DNA from: Temnothorax longispinosus
Lineage: Eukaryota; Arthropoda; Insecta; Hymenoptera; Formicidae
Direction: 5' to 3'
DNA length: 64,000 nucleotides
NCBI RefSeq assembly: GCF_030848805.1
Contig: NC_092369.1
Location: forward strand, 3,062,531 to 3,126,530
Within the stretch, counting starts at the first letter, position 1. Each line of letters starts with the position of its first letter. Below are positions 32,477-43,400 of this stretch, in pieces. Both the position numbers and the translations under genes were made by a program. The notes beneath the pieces are model-generated. The model did no database searches. It was not told the DNA's origin and saw nothing but the letters and a program-made list of their open reading frames with translations.

Positions 32477-35400
32477 CTAAATTTTTTGATGTGGTTTACT
32501 TCTTAAATTAGTTATTAACGGATCGGATGACACGAGCATCATATGCATAACATCTTCATTTGTAAACAGACGGCTACATTTTCTACTATGATTAAGTCGA
32601 TATCGTTTATAGTCCTTATTTCTTGCCTCTTGAGCTTCTTCCGATAATGTCCCAACAGGTAACGCTGCATTTTCCGAGGCATTTTCTATAATTTCCTTGC
32701 CGTGAAGAAGAATTTTATAAACGGTAATTGGCATAAAGTACCAAGAATATTTTTCAATAAATATTTCCGCTGCCTTGTACGCATAAGAACCAAATTTTTC
32801 TGAATTTATTTCTTCACCACAATTAATCGTTTGTAATATTGTGGAAAATCTTCTGATCAATTCCTCGTCAACTCCAGTTATTTCTGCTGTGATTTTTGGA
32901 TCAGCAAAAAATCGTCGAGAAGTATTTCCGTCATTATTTTAGATGATCCGGAACCTTGTTTAACGATGTCTACCCTCAGTCCAAGTTTATAATAAAAAGC
33001 GTCTTGTATTTTTGAAGTGAAACTTCTTTAGGCACGGTAGTGAATTCGATTCGCGACACGAAAAAGTGTAACGGAAGTGAAACTTCTTTGGTATGGTAGT
33101 AAGTTCGATTGTGCGACACAAAAAGTGTAACGAAAATTTGACCAATAGGCGTACGGCGTTGGCGAGACGGTTCTTCTTCTGGCACGGTAGTAAGTTCGAT
33201 TATGCGACACGGAAAGTGTAACAAAAATTCGACCAATAGGCGTACGAAATGAAACTTCTTTGGTACGGTAGTAAGTTTGATTGTGCGACACGGAAAATGT
33301 AACGAAAATTCGACCAATAAGCGTACGAAATGAAACTTCTTTGGTACGGTAGTAAGTTCGATTGTGCGACACAGAAATGTAACGAAAATTCGACCAATAG
33401 GCGTACGGCGTTGGCGAGACGGTTCTTCTTCTGGCACGGTAATAAGTTCGATTATGCGACACGAAACTTCTTTGGTACGGCATAGTAAGTTCGATTGTGC
33501 GACACGGGAAGTGTAACGAAAATTCGACCAATAGGCGTACGAAATGAAACTTCTTTGGTACGGTAGTAAGTTCGATTGTGCGACACGAAAAGTGTAACGA
33601 AAATTTGACCAATAGGCGTACGGCGTTGGCGAGACGGTTCTTCTTCTGGCACGGTAGTAAGTTCGATTATGCGACACGAAAAGTGTAACGAAAATTTTCG
33701 ACCAATTGGCGTACGAAATGAAACTTCTTTAATTGGTACGGTAGAAAGTTTGATTGTGCAACACGAAAAAACGTCACGAAATAGTGTCACGAAAATTCGA
33801 CCAACAGGCGTACAAATTGAAACTCCTTTTGGATCGGTAAGTAAATTCGATTTTGCGACTCGAAAACGCGTCACGAAAATTCGATCAGGCGTACGGCACT
33901 GGCAAGACGGATATAGTGAGAACTGCGTATAACACTACATTTCGAGTTGCGGGCGGCTTGAAGTGACTAATTCCGTTGCATTTTTTTTGTATTAATTTCA
34001 GAAAAGTTATGGCAAAGCCTTACCTTCAGAAGTTTCACTTCTAACGCGCGTGGCGACCACACGCATGATTTTGAAGTGAAACTTCTTTAGGCACGGTAGT
34101 GAATTCGATTCGCGACACGAAAAAGTGTAACGGAAGTGAAACTTCTTTGGTACGGTAGTAAGTTCGATGTGCGACACAAATGGTGTAACGAAAATTTGAC
34201 CAATAGGCGTACGGCGTTGGCGAGATGGTTCTTCTTCTGGCACGGTAGTAAGTTCGATTATGCGACACGGAAGTGTAACGAAAATTCGACCAATAGTGCG
34301 TACGAAATGAAACTTCTTTGGTACGGTAGTAAGTTCGATTGTGCGACACGGAAAGTGTAACGAAATTCGACCAATAGGCGTACGAAATGAAACTTCTTTG
34401 GTACGGTAGTAAGTTTGATTGTGCGACACGAAAAATGTAACGAAAATTCGACCAATAGGCGTACGAAATGAAACTTCTTTGGTACGGTAGTAAGTTCGAT
34501 TGTGCGACACGGGAAGTGTAACGAAAATTCGACCAATAGGCGTACGAAATGAAACTTCTTTGGTACGGTAGTAAGTTCGATTGTGCGACACGAAAAGTGT
34601 AACGAAAATTTGACCAATAGGCGTACGGCGTTGGCGAATGGTTCTTCTTCTGGCACGGTAGTAAGTTCGATTATGCGACACGGAAAGTGTAACGAAAATT
34701 CGACCAATAGGCGTACGAAATGAAACTTCTTTGGTACGGTAGTAAGTTCGATTGTGCGACACGGAAAATGTAACGAAAAATTCGACCAATGGGCGTACGA
34801 AATAAACTTCTTTGGTACGGTAGTAAGTTCGATTGTGCGACACGGAAATGTAACGAAAATTCGACCAATGGCGTACGAAATGAAACTTCTTTAATTGGTA
34901 CGGTAGAAAGTTTGATTGTGCAACACGAAAAAACGTCACGAAATAGTGTCACGAAAATTCGACCAACAGGCGTACAAATTGAAACTCCTTTTGGATCGGT
35001 AAGTAAATTCGATTTTGCGACTCGAAAACGCGTCACGAAAATTCGATCAGGCGTACGGCACTTGCAAGACGGATATAGTGAGAACTGCGTATAACACTAT
35101 ATTTTCGAGTTGCGGGCGGCTTGGAGTGACTAATTCCGTTGCATTGTTTTTGTATTAATTTCAGAAAAATTATGGCAAAGCCTTGCCTTCAGAAGTTTCA
35201 CTTCTAACGCGCGTGGCGACCACACGCATGATTTTTTTTGTTTCTTCTTTTTGAACGCGTGTTTCTGGCGTTGTTGACCACTTATTCTTGAAAGACAAAT
35301 TGTAGGCAATATGTAATATACATTCCATGAATTTGATTCGTGCGTGCAAGGGTGACATTCCTAATTTGAGTGCTTCTTTTCTTTGTTAGACCTTTTATTA

Positions 35401-35591
35401 ATTTCTGTTAAGTTGTTCATTTGAGATGGTTTAGAACCGCAAATGAAGCACGAAGATGATGAAGGCGTGTGGGTTATAGCTTGAGCTACCTTTCCGTCTA
35501 TCATCGTAAATATCATTTGATGATTTATTTTGAATGTGGTTCCGAACTTTTCTATTTTTGTTTCTCGTAATTGAGCAATTTCGTCATCCAT
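32477..35591 (-). pseudogene. RAG1/Transib-like DDE transposase relic, split by a satellite
   Basis: The N-side block (35361-35591) reads MIFTMIDGKVAQAIT then CFICGSKPSQMNNL. The next (from about 35358) reads MSPLHARIKFMECILHIAYN. After 2.2 kb of satellite the protein resumes (about 32990 down to 32861: YYKLGLRVDIVKQG, then after a one-base slip at an A-run RRFFADPKITAEITGVDEE). It continues (32477-32860) with LLHGKEIIE, LSEEAQEARNKDYKRYR, TNEDVMHMMLVSSDPLI. This is a protein family common in arthropod transposons. The CxxC, LH...H and SEEAQEARNK blocks resemble, in order, the zinc-binding and catalytic-Glu regions of RAG1/Transib-type transposases; that assignment is my inference. The N-terminal first Asp region is not found. 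Confidence 0.65.
33010..35241. repeat. Duplicated satellite array, ~81-bp units
   Basis: More than twenty units built from GAAACTTCTTTGGTACGG, AGTAAGTTCGATTGTGCG and CGACCAATAGGCGTACG occur. A longer variant carries GGCGTTGGCGAGACGG. The whole array plus its unique flank (GCAAAGCCTT...CGCACGCATGAT) is present twice: about 33010-34076 and 34077-35241. It interrupts the transposase gene. Because the common unit is 27 codons long, minus-strand ORFs reach 310 codons, but they change frame between arrays and I do not regard them as genes. Confidence 0.9.
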
Positions 35592-36435
35592 ACGTTGCTT
35601 TTCACTTTTTATTTTTTCAGCAGTTTCTTTTGTGTATTCAAATTGTATTGCTCTGCAATATCTCGTTGAAGAAGGTCGATCATTATTCCAAATAATAATA
35701 TTTTTATCGTAAAATATTATTATCGTAAAAGTATTTTATCGTAAAAGTATTGTATGCAAAATTACAATCATTCACGAATCAGAAATTTATATAGGTAAAA
35801 AATTGTACATTTATGTATTTTTCTATTGGACTTTACAACAGACTATACGAAAATAAAAACACAAGTATTTTGACTTCTGCGAATTAAGAAGCTATTAATA
35901 ATAGATAAATTTTGGAAGATTTGTGTAAAAATTTGTAACATTTAACTAAAAATTACAAATTTTAATTAGCCATAATTGCAATAAATTTTTGAGCTGTACA
36001 AAAAAATCGGTATTTGTTAGTATTTGTACGCAGTTGTAGTATTTTATGAGAAACTAAAAACTGAATTAGATTCTAAGTTGCATAGTTTTACGATATGTAA
36101 ATTGTAGTAGATTTCTATAGTTATTTATAAATAATTGTAGTATTCTACAAGAGTAAGCAGATGTTTTAATTTTTTAAGATTTTGTTTCTTCTTAAATTTT
36201 TAAAATTTGTAGATCTTTGTACTATTTTTTATAAAATTGTAGTTTTTCATAAAATACTACTTGCAATAATTTCTTGATTTGAGAACATTGTAATTTGTGG
36301 TACTATTTCGTAGATATTTCTACAAAAAAAATAACTATTTATTTTTACAAAAAATTAAATATTTCAACAAAAATGTAAAAATTTCTATTTCTAGTTAAAT
36401 TTTGTAGTTATTTATAGAAATTTTTTCCGCCAGGG
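35592..36435. other. Subterminal region of the large TIR transposon
   Basis: No gene. It is AT-rich with repeated GTAGTATTTT, TTGTAGTAG and TACAAAAAAT words, mirrored by TACTACAAAA words at 29850-30100. Confidence 0.5.
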
Positions 36436-36863
36436 GCTGCCTGGCATTCGTTTTCCGAGTCATATAGAGAGAAAAAGTGATAATTGCTATCGACGACGAC
36501 ACGGAATTAGCGAGCTATTACGATTCCGCATCTCGTGTTCGACATATTCGGTCGGTCTTAAATCGTTTCTCGCGCTGCTTTGATATAAAGCGTTTCTTTC
36601 GCTGCTCTTGGGATTCAGCTCGTGCTTCGAGTGACGGCCCTCTCCGCGCGCATTCGCCCGCGGAAATAATATTGATCAAGACTTTGTAAATAGCTGTAAA
36701 TATCGTTCATTGTAATTATAGACATTTGTTATAAAAGGATAAACTATTCATTGACCTCCGAACTCTAAATCCCCAAGTTTTGTGCGGAGGCTCTAACCGA
36801 TACGTTTCTTGTGTGTTGATCCACGTTAAGTTACGCTACGCTATCATACGAGAGTCTTGTGCG
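36436..36863. other. Possible LTR-like flank, right part
   Basis: This is the counterpart of 29420-29810. It contains a TTATAAAAGG TATA-like word near 36730 and no gene. Confidence 0.25.
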
Positions 36864-36986
36864 AGGCTGCGGTCCACTTGACGCTACAAATGCTTCGAAG
36901 CATTCCTCTTCTATTTTCTTTCAATGAAGAAAGAAGGAGAAGAAGAACGCTCCAAAGTATTTGTAGCGTCAAGTGGACCGCAGCCT
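36864..36986. repeat. 123-bp hairpin MITE
   Basis: AGGCTGCGGTCCACTTGACG followed by CTACAAATGCTT is exactly reversed at the right end. The loop is purine-rich. Confidence 0.9.
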
Positions 36987-37344
36987 TACTTATTTATTTT
37001 TGTGTTTAATTTATATATAAGAAGGACAATCGTTGAAGAATAAATCAATTTGAAAAATATATGAGATTAATATTGCATACGTATATGATATAATTACAAA
37101 GTATATAAAAACATATACATGTAATGCGTACTTATTTTTAATGTTAGTAATTTTTCCCATTTTTTTTGTTTTCTTCCTTTTATATGCGTCACTTTTTTAC
37201 TCATGATATGTCACAAAGTCACTTGGTATGTACAACCTTAAATGTTTTGAAACTGCCACTTAAAAATGGCTGCATCTGGCATCTGCGCAGAACCGTATGA
37301 AATTCGTCATGAGTATGAGCACACCTGTGTTCTTCCACCATGTG

Positions 37345-37440
37345 TATATGTATAAATACAAATAACAATTCTATTATACAATTAATAATGAATATTTTAT
37401 AAATAGTTATGACATAATACATTTTAAACTTATAAATATG
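37345..37440. repeat. Inverted partner of 55757-55850
   Basis: About 95 bp (TATGTATAAATACAAATAAC to AAACTTATAAATATGT) matches 55757-55850 in reverse complement. It abuts the Gypsy 5' LTR here and the foldback element there. The rest of 36987-37344 is AT-rich and unassigned. Confidence 0.7.
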
Positions 37441-37451
37441 TAATAATAATA

Positions 37452-37690
37452 TGTACGAAAACTCTAGCAATAAGGATTGGAGATGCCGGAGAGAGCGTCA
37501 AGAGGAGAGGCGCGCCGGCGCGGCGGGACGGCTGCGTGGCGGGGAGACGACGAGAGAGGAGGCCCTGCGGAGGAGGGGCGCCTTGCGTGTGCAGACGTCT
37601 TCTAGCGAACGGTTGATACGGACGTAGTAGAGTCTATTGTTCTAGCGAAAATACCGCGATTGTTGACGAACGAATATTACGATATTAACG
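37452..37690 (+). repeat. Gypsy 5' LTR (right boundary approximate)
   Basis: It shares GATTGGAGATGCCGGAGAGA and CCGCGATTGTTGACGAACGA with the 3' LTR. The similarity can be followed to ATATTACGA near 37683, where the 3' copy ends. The true end may lie further right. The following 5' leader repeats TATTAACGTATTT-like words. Confidence 0.75.
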
Positions 37691-37852
37691 TGTTTATTAC
37701 AATATTAACGAATATCACGATCTTAACGTATTTCTCTTCTTTACGATTAAAATTATATTACGATACAAGCGTATTTTCTTACATATCAGAAGTAGGATAC
37801 AAGGACAAGTACGTGTCTTAACTCGGTCTATTACGATAATTCACGCGGTAAA

Positions 37853-38257
37853 TATGGGACGCCATAAGTCACGTCGTGAATCGGATCGACACGACGCAAA
37901 ACGTAGAAGACACCATTCCCGACATGGCTCGGAACGTAGAAAGGCACCATTCTTCTTCGTCTTCAACGGACAGTGACAGAGCATGGAGGAACGAACGATC
38001 AGAACGTACGGCAGAGAGTTTAGATCGACAATCGTATTTGAGTCATTCGAGAGGTGCTTGTATTCATAAGAGGGATGAGTTGCTGATCCCCATATTTGAC
38101 CCCTCGAAAGATGATTTGGTCATCGAAAAATGGATAGAACATGTAGATGATTTGGCGACGCTATATGAGTGGGACGACCGAGCGATTATTGAGATTAATT
38201 CCAGGACGATTGAAGGGTCATGCACGCCAGTGGTACGATGCACGGCCACGATCAAGA
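37853..38257 (+). pseudogene. Gypsy gag, N-terminal part
   Basis: Coding starts near ATGGGACGCCATAAGTC. It reads through ELLIPIFDPSKDDLVIEKWI and VDDLATLYEWDDRAI, then after a one-base shift RLIPGRLKGHARQWYDARPR, a typical Gypsy gag core. The sequence is broken at about 38257 by the inserted block. The continuation LAVTWREMKES appears at about 45080. Confidence 0.8.
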
Positions 38258-38560
38258 GACACGGTAGTGTCTCGCGCCAAGTACACGCGGAGCGAGACCG
38301 ACCGTGACTCTTTTACGCGACGCGACGGGTTGCGAGTACCCGAGATGTTGAGATCTCGATAACGAGTGAACGGATCAAGTTCTAAGTAGGCTTGATCGAT
38401 AGCTTGGGGTCCAATTAGGGGGGGGGTTTCTCTCATAATATTCCGCTACGTGCCCTACGAGCGGAGATATTGCGACGCAAAGTCCAAATGGGAAAATTTA
38501 TTTTTAAGATACTCCTCCTCCTCCTCCTCCTCCTCCTCCTCCTCCTCCTCCTCCTTCTCC
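38252..38560 (+). repeat. Direct repeat, left copy
   Basis: It begins ATCAAGAGACACGGTAGTG and runs through TGGGGTCCAATTAGGGGGGG to the start of the CTC microsatellite. It matches 40170-40465 with few differences. Confidence 0.92.
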
Positions 38561-38562
38561 TA
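38511..38562. repeat. (CTC)n microsatellite
   Basis: About 16 CTC repeats. The homologous position in the right copy has only a short CTT-rich run. Confidence 0.95.
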
Positions 38563-38732
38563 ACGCCGACGTCTCAATATTATTATGATTATCAGAGAAA
38601 CGTCCCTTTCACTTTTTCGACGCTGGCGGCGCAGGTATCGCCAGTTTCGATATCGCGCGCGTATTTCGAAATTAGGTCGATAGACTTATCGGTCAGGAGG
38701 ATGATTTCTATTTAGGTAAATTAGGTAATATA

Positions 38733-38924
38733 TAATATATATTGAGTCAACGGAAAAGAAGGTTCTCTACGCTTGGCAGAAAGTGCCGCTAGGGAATTTT
38801 TAAGTCGATTCTTATGAATCAAGCTTGATATAATATATATTAAGTCAACGGAAAAGAAGGTTCTCTACGCTTGGCAGAAAGTGCCGCTAGGGAATTTTTA
38901 AGTCGATTCTTATGAATCAAGCTT
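38733..38924. repeat. Two tandem ~98-bp units
   Basis: GAGTCAACGGAAAAGAAGG through CTTATGAATCAAGCTTGA occurs twice. A truncated inverted copy (CTTGATTCATAAGAATCGAC) lies at 40125-40168, giving the block a palindromic plan. Confidence 0.9.
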
Positions 38925-40168
38925 GAATTCGATGTCTAGGTATCCCAGGTTGCCGATGACGAGGTCCAGATAGTGCGCTTCATAGTTTTCGGTGTCCAGG
39001 TGTAATAATACGTTGAATTCGATGTCTACGTGTCCCAGGTTGCCGATGACGAGGTCCACATAGTGCGCTCCGTAGTTTTCGGTGTCTACGTGTATTAATA
39101 CCTTGAATTCGATGTCCACGTGTCCCAGGTTGCCGATGACAAGATCCAGATAGTGCGCTTCATAGTTTTCGGTGTCCAGGTGTAATCGTACGTTGAATTT
39201 GATGTCTAGGTGTCCCAGGTTGCCGATGACGAGGTCCACATAGTGCGCTTCGTAGTTTTCGGTGTCTACGTGTATTAATACCTTGAATTCGATGTCCACG
39301 TGTCCCAGGTTGCCGATGACGGGATCCAGATAGTGCGCTTCATAGTTTTCGGTGTCCAGGTGTAATGTACGTTGAATTCGATGTCTAGGTGACCCAGGTT
39401 GCCGATGACGAGGTCCACATAGTGCGCTCCGTAGTTTTTGGTGTCTACGTGTATTAATACCTTGAATTTGATGTCCACGTGTCCCAGGTTGCTGATGACG
39501 GGATCCAGATAGTGCGCTTCATAGTTTTCGGTATCCAGGTGTATTAATACCTTGAATTCGATGTCCACGTGTTCCAGGTTGCTGATGTCGGGTTCCAGAT
39601 AGTGCGCTCTATAGTTTTCGGTGTCCAGGTATAATATCTTGAAATTGATGTCTAGGTGTCTCAAGTTGCTGATGACGAGGTCCAGATAGCGCGCTCCGTA
39701 GTTTTCGGTGTCTAGATGTAATAATACCTCGAATTCGATGTCTACGTGTCTCAGGTTGCCGATGACGAAGTCCACATAGTGCGCTTTGTAGTTTTTGGTG
39801 TCTAGGTGTATTAATAACTTTAAATCTGAATGTAGGACACGTAGATATCGAATTTGAGGTATTAATACACGTAGACACCGAAAACTACGGAGCGCACTAT
39901 GTGGACCTCGTCATCGGAAACGTGAGACACCTAGACATCAAATTCAACGTATTATTATACCTGGACACCGAAAACTATAAAGCGCACTATCTGGAACCCG
40001 ACATCAGCAACCTGGAACACGTGGACATCGAATTCAAGGTATTAATACACCTGGATACCAAAAACTATGAAGCGCACTATGTGAACCTCGTCATCGGCAA
40101 CCTGGGACACCTAGACATCGAATTCAAGCTTGATTCATAAGAATCGACTTAAAAATTCCCTAGCGGCA
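38923..40168. repeat. 90-bp minisatellite, ten units plus inverted counterpart
   Basis: Units start at 38923, 39013, 39103, 39193, 39283, 39372, 39462, 39552, 39639 and 39729 (TTGAATTCGATGTCTACG and variants). At about 39840 the array turns round and 3-4 inverted units follow to 40135. Each unit is 30 codons, and on the outward-reading strand encodes a peptide such as HVDIEFKVLIHVDTENY then AHYVDLVIGNLG. The frame is open over 38910-39299 and 39275-39775 (minus) and 39901-40140 (plus). I recognise no protein family. The missing base at 39372 explains the switch of frame. Confidence 0.9.
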
Positions 40169-40169
40169 G

Positions 40170-40465
40170 AATCAAGAGACACGGTAGTGTCTCGCGCCAA
40201 GTACACGCGGAGCGAGACCGACCGTGACTCTTTTACGTGACGCGACGGGTTGCGAGTACCCGAGATGTTGAGATCTCAATAACGAGTGAACGGATCAAGT
40301 TCTAAGTAGGCTTGATCGATAGCTTGGGGTCCAATTAGGGGGGGGGGTTTCTCTTATAATATCCCGCTCCGTGCCCTACGAGCGGAGATATTGCGACGCA
40401 AAGTCTAAATGTGAAAATTTTTTATTAAGATACTTCTTCTTCTATCTACTTCTAACGCCGACGTC
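40170..40465 (+). repeat. Direct repeat, right copy
   Basis: It matches 38252-38560 (ATCAAGAGACACGGTAGTG to GACGCAAAGTC), lacking the expanded CTC tract. Confidence 0.92.
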
Positions 40466-40473
40466 TTATATGA

Positions 40474-40933
40474 CACTACAAAAAGGCGTGATATCCGTAC
40501 AAAATTACCTTTTTCAAAAAAAAGGTAAAAAAATGCGCCAAGTACACGCATAGTAGTATATATGTATTATGTTGTTACCTCGAAAAAAACAAAGTGGTAG
40601 TATTATACCTCGAAATAACACCCTGTACATATTGTTTATACAATGCGTAATACTACAAAAAGGCGTGATATCTGTACAAAATTACCTTTTTTAAAAAAAA
40701 GGTAAAGAAAGGCGCCAAGTACACGCATAGTAGTGTATATGTTGTTACCTCGAAAAAAAAAACAGTGGTAGTATTATACCTTAAAAAAATCTAAGTAACA
40801 TGTGGTAGACGAAATCTTTGTATCTTGAAAAATCTCGAAAAAACTTCACCTCGAAAAAAAAAACAAAGTAGTAGTATTATACCTCGAAAAAACCTAAGTA
40901 ACAAGTGGTGGACGTAATCTTTGTATCTCCAAA
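40474..40933. repeat. Tandem duplications with TACCTCGAAAAA motifs
   Basis: A unit of about 180 bp (ACTACAAAAAGGCGTGATAT to GTAGTATTATACC) occurs twice. CTAAGTAACAAGTGGTAGAC followed by GTAATCTTTGTATCTCG recurs here and inside the arms of the palindrome that follows. Confidence 0.8.
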
Positions 40934-41057
40934 AATCTCGAAAAAACCTAAGCAGTATTATTTTTATTTCCAAAAAATTATTACTCAAGTGATACACATC
41001 ACAAAATTACGTTACCTTATCAAAAAATGAGTCGCGCTTCAAGTGATCTATTATTAC

Positions 41058-42793
41058 TGTTTGAAATGTACAAGTTCGCGCAGGAACCTGAACTCTAGAA
41101 ATTATAGAAAAGGGAACGATACTTTACTTGTGGTTTAGTCGGTAAAGAGACTGTGTATTTTCGCAGCGGTTTGATTACAATCAGCAAATTTATCGTAATA
41201 ATATTTTACCAAGAACGTATAGCATAAACACAAAATCAGACAATATTGAATTATTGTTGCATAATCCTTTCTCATGCGTCATAAAAAGAAGTTAATCTCT
41301 CATCAAGATTGAGTTCAAGAGAACAGAAATCCGTTATTCTGCTTCTTAGCCAAATAAACAACCAAGTGATTTCAATCTTTGTTTGTGTTTCAAGAAAGGA
41401 TCATACAAGTTAAGCACATAATTCAAACGCAGGTTATGTAATTAGAGCAATATTATACAAAGCATACATAAATGGAAGTACTGTGTCAATTGAGAATTCG
41501 TCTATTATAATTAGTATATATATATCTCACTCAAAGTATAAGCAAATGAACATGTGCAAAGTAAAGCATTCGAGAGAAGATTTATGTTCTTATAAATATT
41601 ATGTGAGATTCGGTAGCTGAAATATAACGTTCTTTCTAGTTATCAATTGGCACAGTAACTTATATGGTAATTCAGGTTATAAATATTTCGAGTAAGAATA
41701 TGTACCTATATGTTAATAATTGAAGAACGAACTAGATTAAAAGATAAGTAACTTTTCATAAGTAATATAGTGCTTCGTACACTTAAATAATTGGCAAATA
41801 GCCATAGGATAAATCGTAATATTCGTTAAGATAATAGTAATTATACATGAAGATTCGATTTACGTGTGCATCGAGAACGTAAGTTAAACAATTGCATATT
41901 GAAAATCAATGACTTTATCCGCGGGTTGCAACCATGTAAACGTGACTTTAATTCGACTGAGCTCAGACCGATAATTAATTCCGGAATATCTAGGAAGCGA
42001 GGTAGCTTGTATGCGAGGAAGTAATCCGTCGCCACGTGTTATGCGAGGATGCTATCCTTCGCCCCGTGCTTTCTCGAACTCTGTAATCAGACGATCGCAT
42101 TTATGATAGAACGTTGCGTTCATCATAATCCGCTTGAGAGTTGCCAATCAATCTCATAAGTGATCTCTGATTTACACGAGTTCGATATGTTACCTGAAAG
42201 CATCCGCCGTCGTTGTCTTTGGATAAGATGGTCATTGACCAAAACCAGGAGGGCCTATGCATTGCGCAAAATGGCCGCTATTGTCCGTTTGCCGAACCCT
42301 GGTTGCAATGGCTAAGTTCGTCCTTCCTTCCGTCGTATATCGTGAGAGGTACTTGTAATCGCCTCTGATCCTTATTGCAATGTCTCCTCTGATGCTGCGG
42401 AGACGTCCTTGTAATAGCCCTGGTCAGTCTCAGACTCAATAGTCTGGCGGATTGCACTCGCGTAACTATTTGCATAAATATACGACGCCGGTTGAAGGAA
42501 CGCAACTCTTCGCCTCGCTAGCCGGAAGACGAATACCTTCCCGGCGGGCTTCACGTTCATCTCGATACGTTTGACGCTTGCGCAGTATCGTCGATCCAAG
42601 TCGTTTTCCGGCGCTGGGGCGCAACGTCGTCGTCGCCACGCGCGCGAAACACTTAACGCTAAAGATAAATAGGGAACTGTAACATCGATGCCATCTATGA
42701 GCCTGCTATCGAATCGCCGCTTATTGTCCATTATGCTCACAGATGTCTACACTTACACAATCTCTTTACGATCTTTAATGCCCGTTTCTAACA
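41058..42793 (+). repeat. Solo LTR, family D copy 2 (1736 bp)
   Basis: It runs from TGTTTGAAATGTACAAGTTC to CCCGTTTCTAACA. ATTAC flanks both sides (41053-41057 and 42794-42798). The empty site is preserved in the opposite arm of the palindrome near 43830, which proves the insertion. No coding sequence. Confidence 0.95.
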
Positions 42794-43175
42794 ATTACAA
42801 TTACAAAAAAGAAATGATATCTCTTTTTAAATTACAGCGCCAATTACAGAGAACATATATTTTTCGAGATACAAAGATTACGTCTACCACTTGTTACTTA
42901 GGTTTTTTCGAGGTATAATATTACTACTGCTTTTCTTCGATTAGAATAAAAAATTGAATCATGAAGAATTACACAGAGGTAACAGTACAAAATACAAATA
43001 TTTTATTAAAATATTTAAACCCAACAAGGGAATACAAGGTATTTAAATACAAAGTTTATATATGTATTTTAAAAGATTTAATCGCATCGCAAAGAATTAC
43101 AGAGGTAACAGTACAAAAAATAAAAATATTTTATTAAAATACATAAATTTTTCTTGTCAAAAAACTTGGCGCTGC

Positions 43176-43176
<1 letters not shown>

Positions 43177-43223
<47 letters not shown>
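43177..43223. repeat. (GA)n microsatellite
   Basis: A pure run in the loop of the palindrome. Confidence 0.95.
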
Positions 43224-43226
<3 letters not shown>

Positions 43227-43344
43227 TTTACAAATGTAGATATTACTTATTCTATACTTATTCTATACTTAATTCTAATCGCTTTAAAAATCTAAACTTA
43301 TCCTAACTTATCCTATACTTAGTAATAAGCCGCATTATTCACCG

Positions 43345-43345
<1 letters not shown>

Positions 43346-43399
<54 letters not shown>
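43346..43399. repeat. (CA)n microsatellite
   Basis: A pure run in the loop of the palindrome. Confidence 0.95.

Positions 43400-43400
<1 letters not shown>

Larger units (their letters stand above)
29811..36435. mobile_element. Large TIR DNA transposon with a RAG1/Transib-like transposase relic
   Basis: The left end CCCCTGGCGGAAATATTTCT pairs with the right end, which reads CCCCTGGCGGAAAAAATTTCT in reverse complement. Both subterminal regions are rich in TACTACAAAA or its complement (29850-30100 and 36000-36270), as expected of clustered transposase binding sites. The minus strand carries a broken transposase-like gene (32477-35591). Three MITEs, a tRNA-like segment and a satellite lie inside. 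The target duplication is not resolved; GC lies outside both CCCTGGCGG ends. Confidence 0.65.

Noticed and set aside
33028..34939. Long minus-strand ORFs (up to 310 codons) across the 81-bp satellite
   Set aside because: They exist because the unit is a multiple of three; they appear in several frames, and nothing resembles a known protein.
38923..40168. CRISPR-like array
   Set aside because: Units are head-to-tail 90-bp repeats with no unique spacers, in a eukaryotic transposon block.
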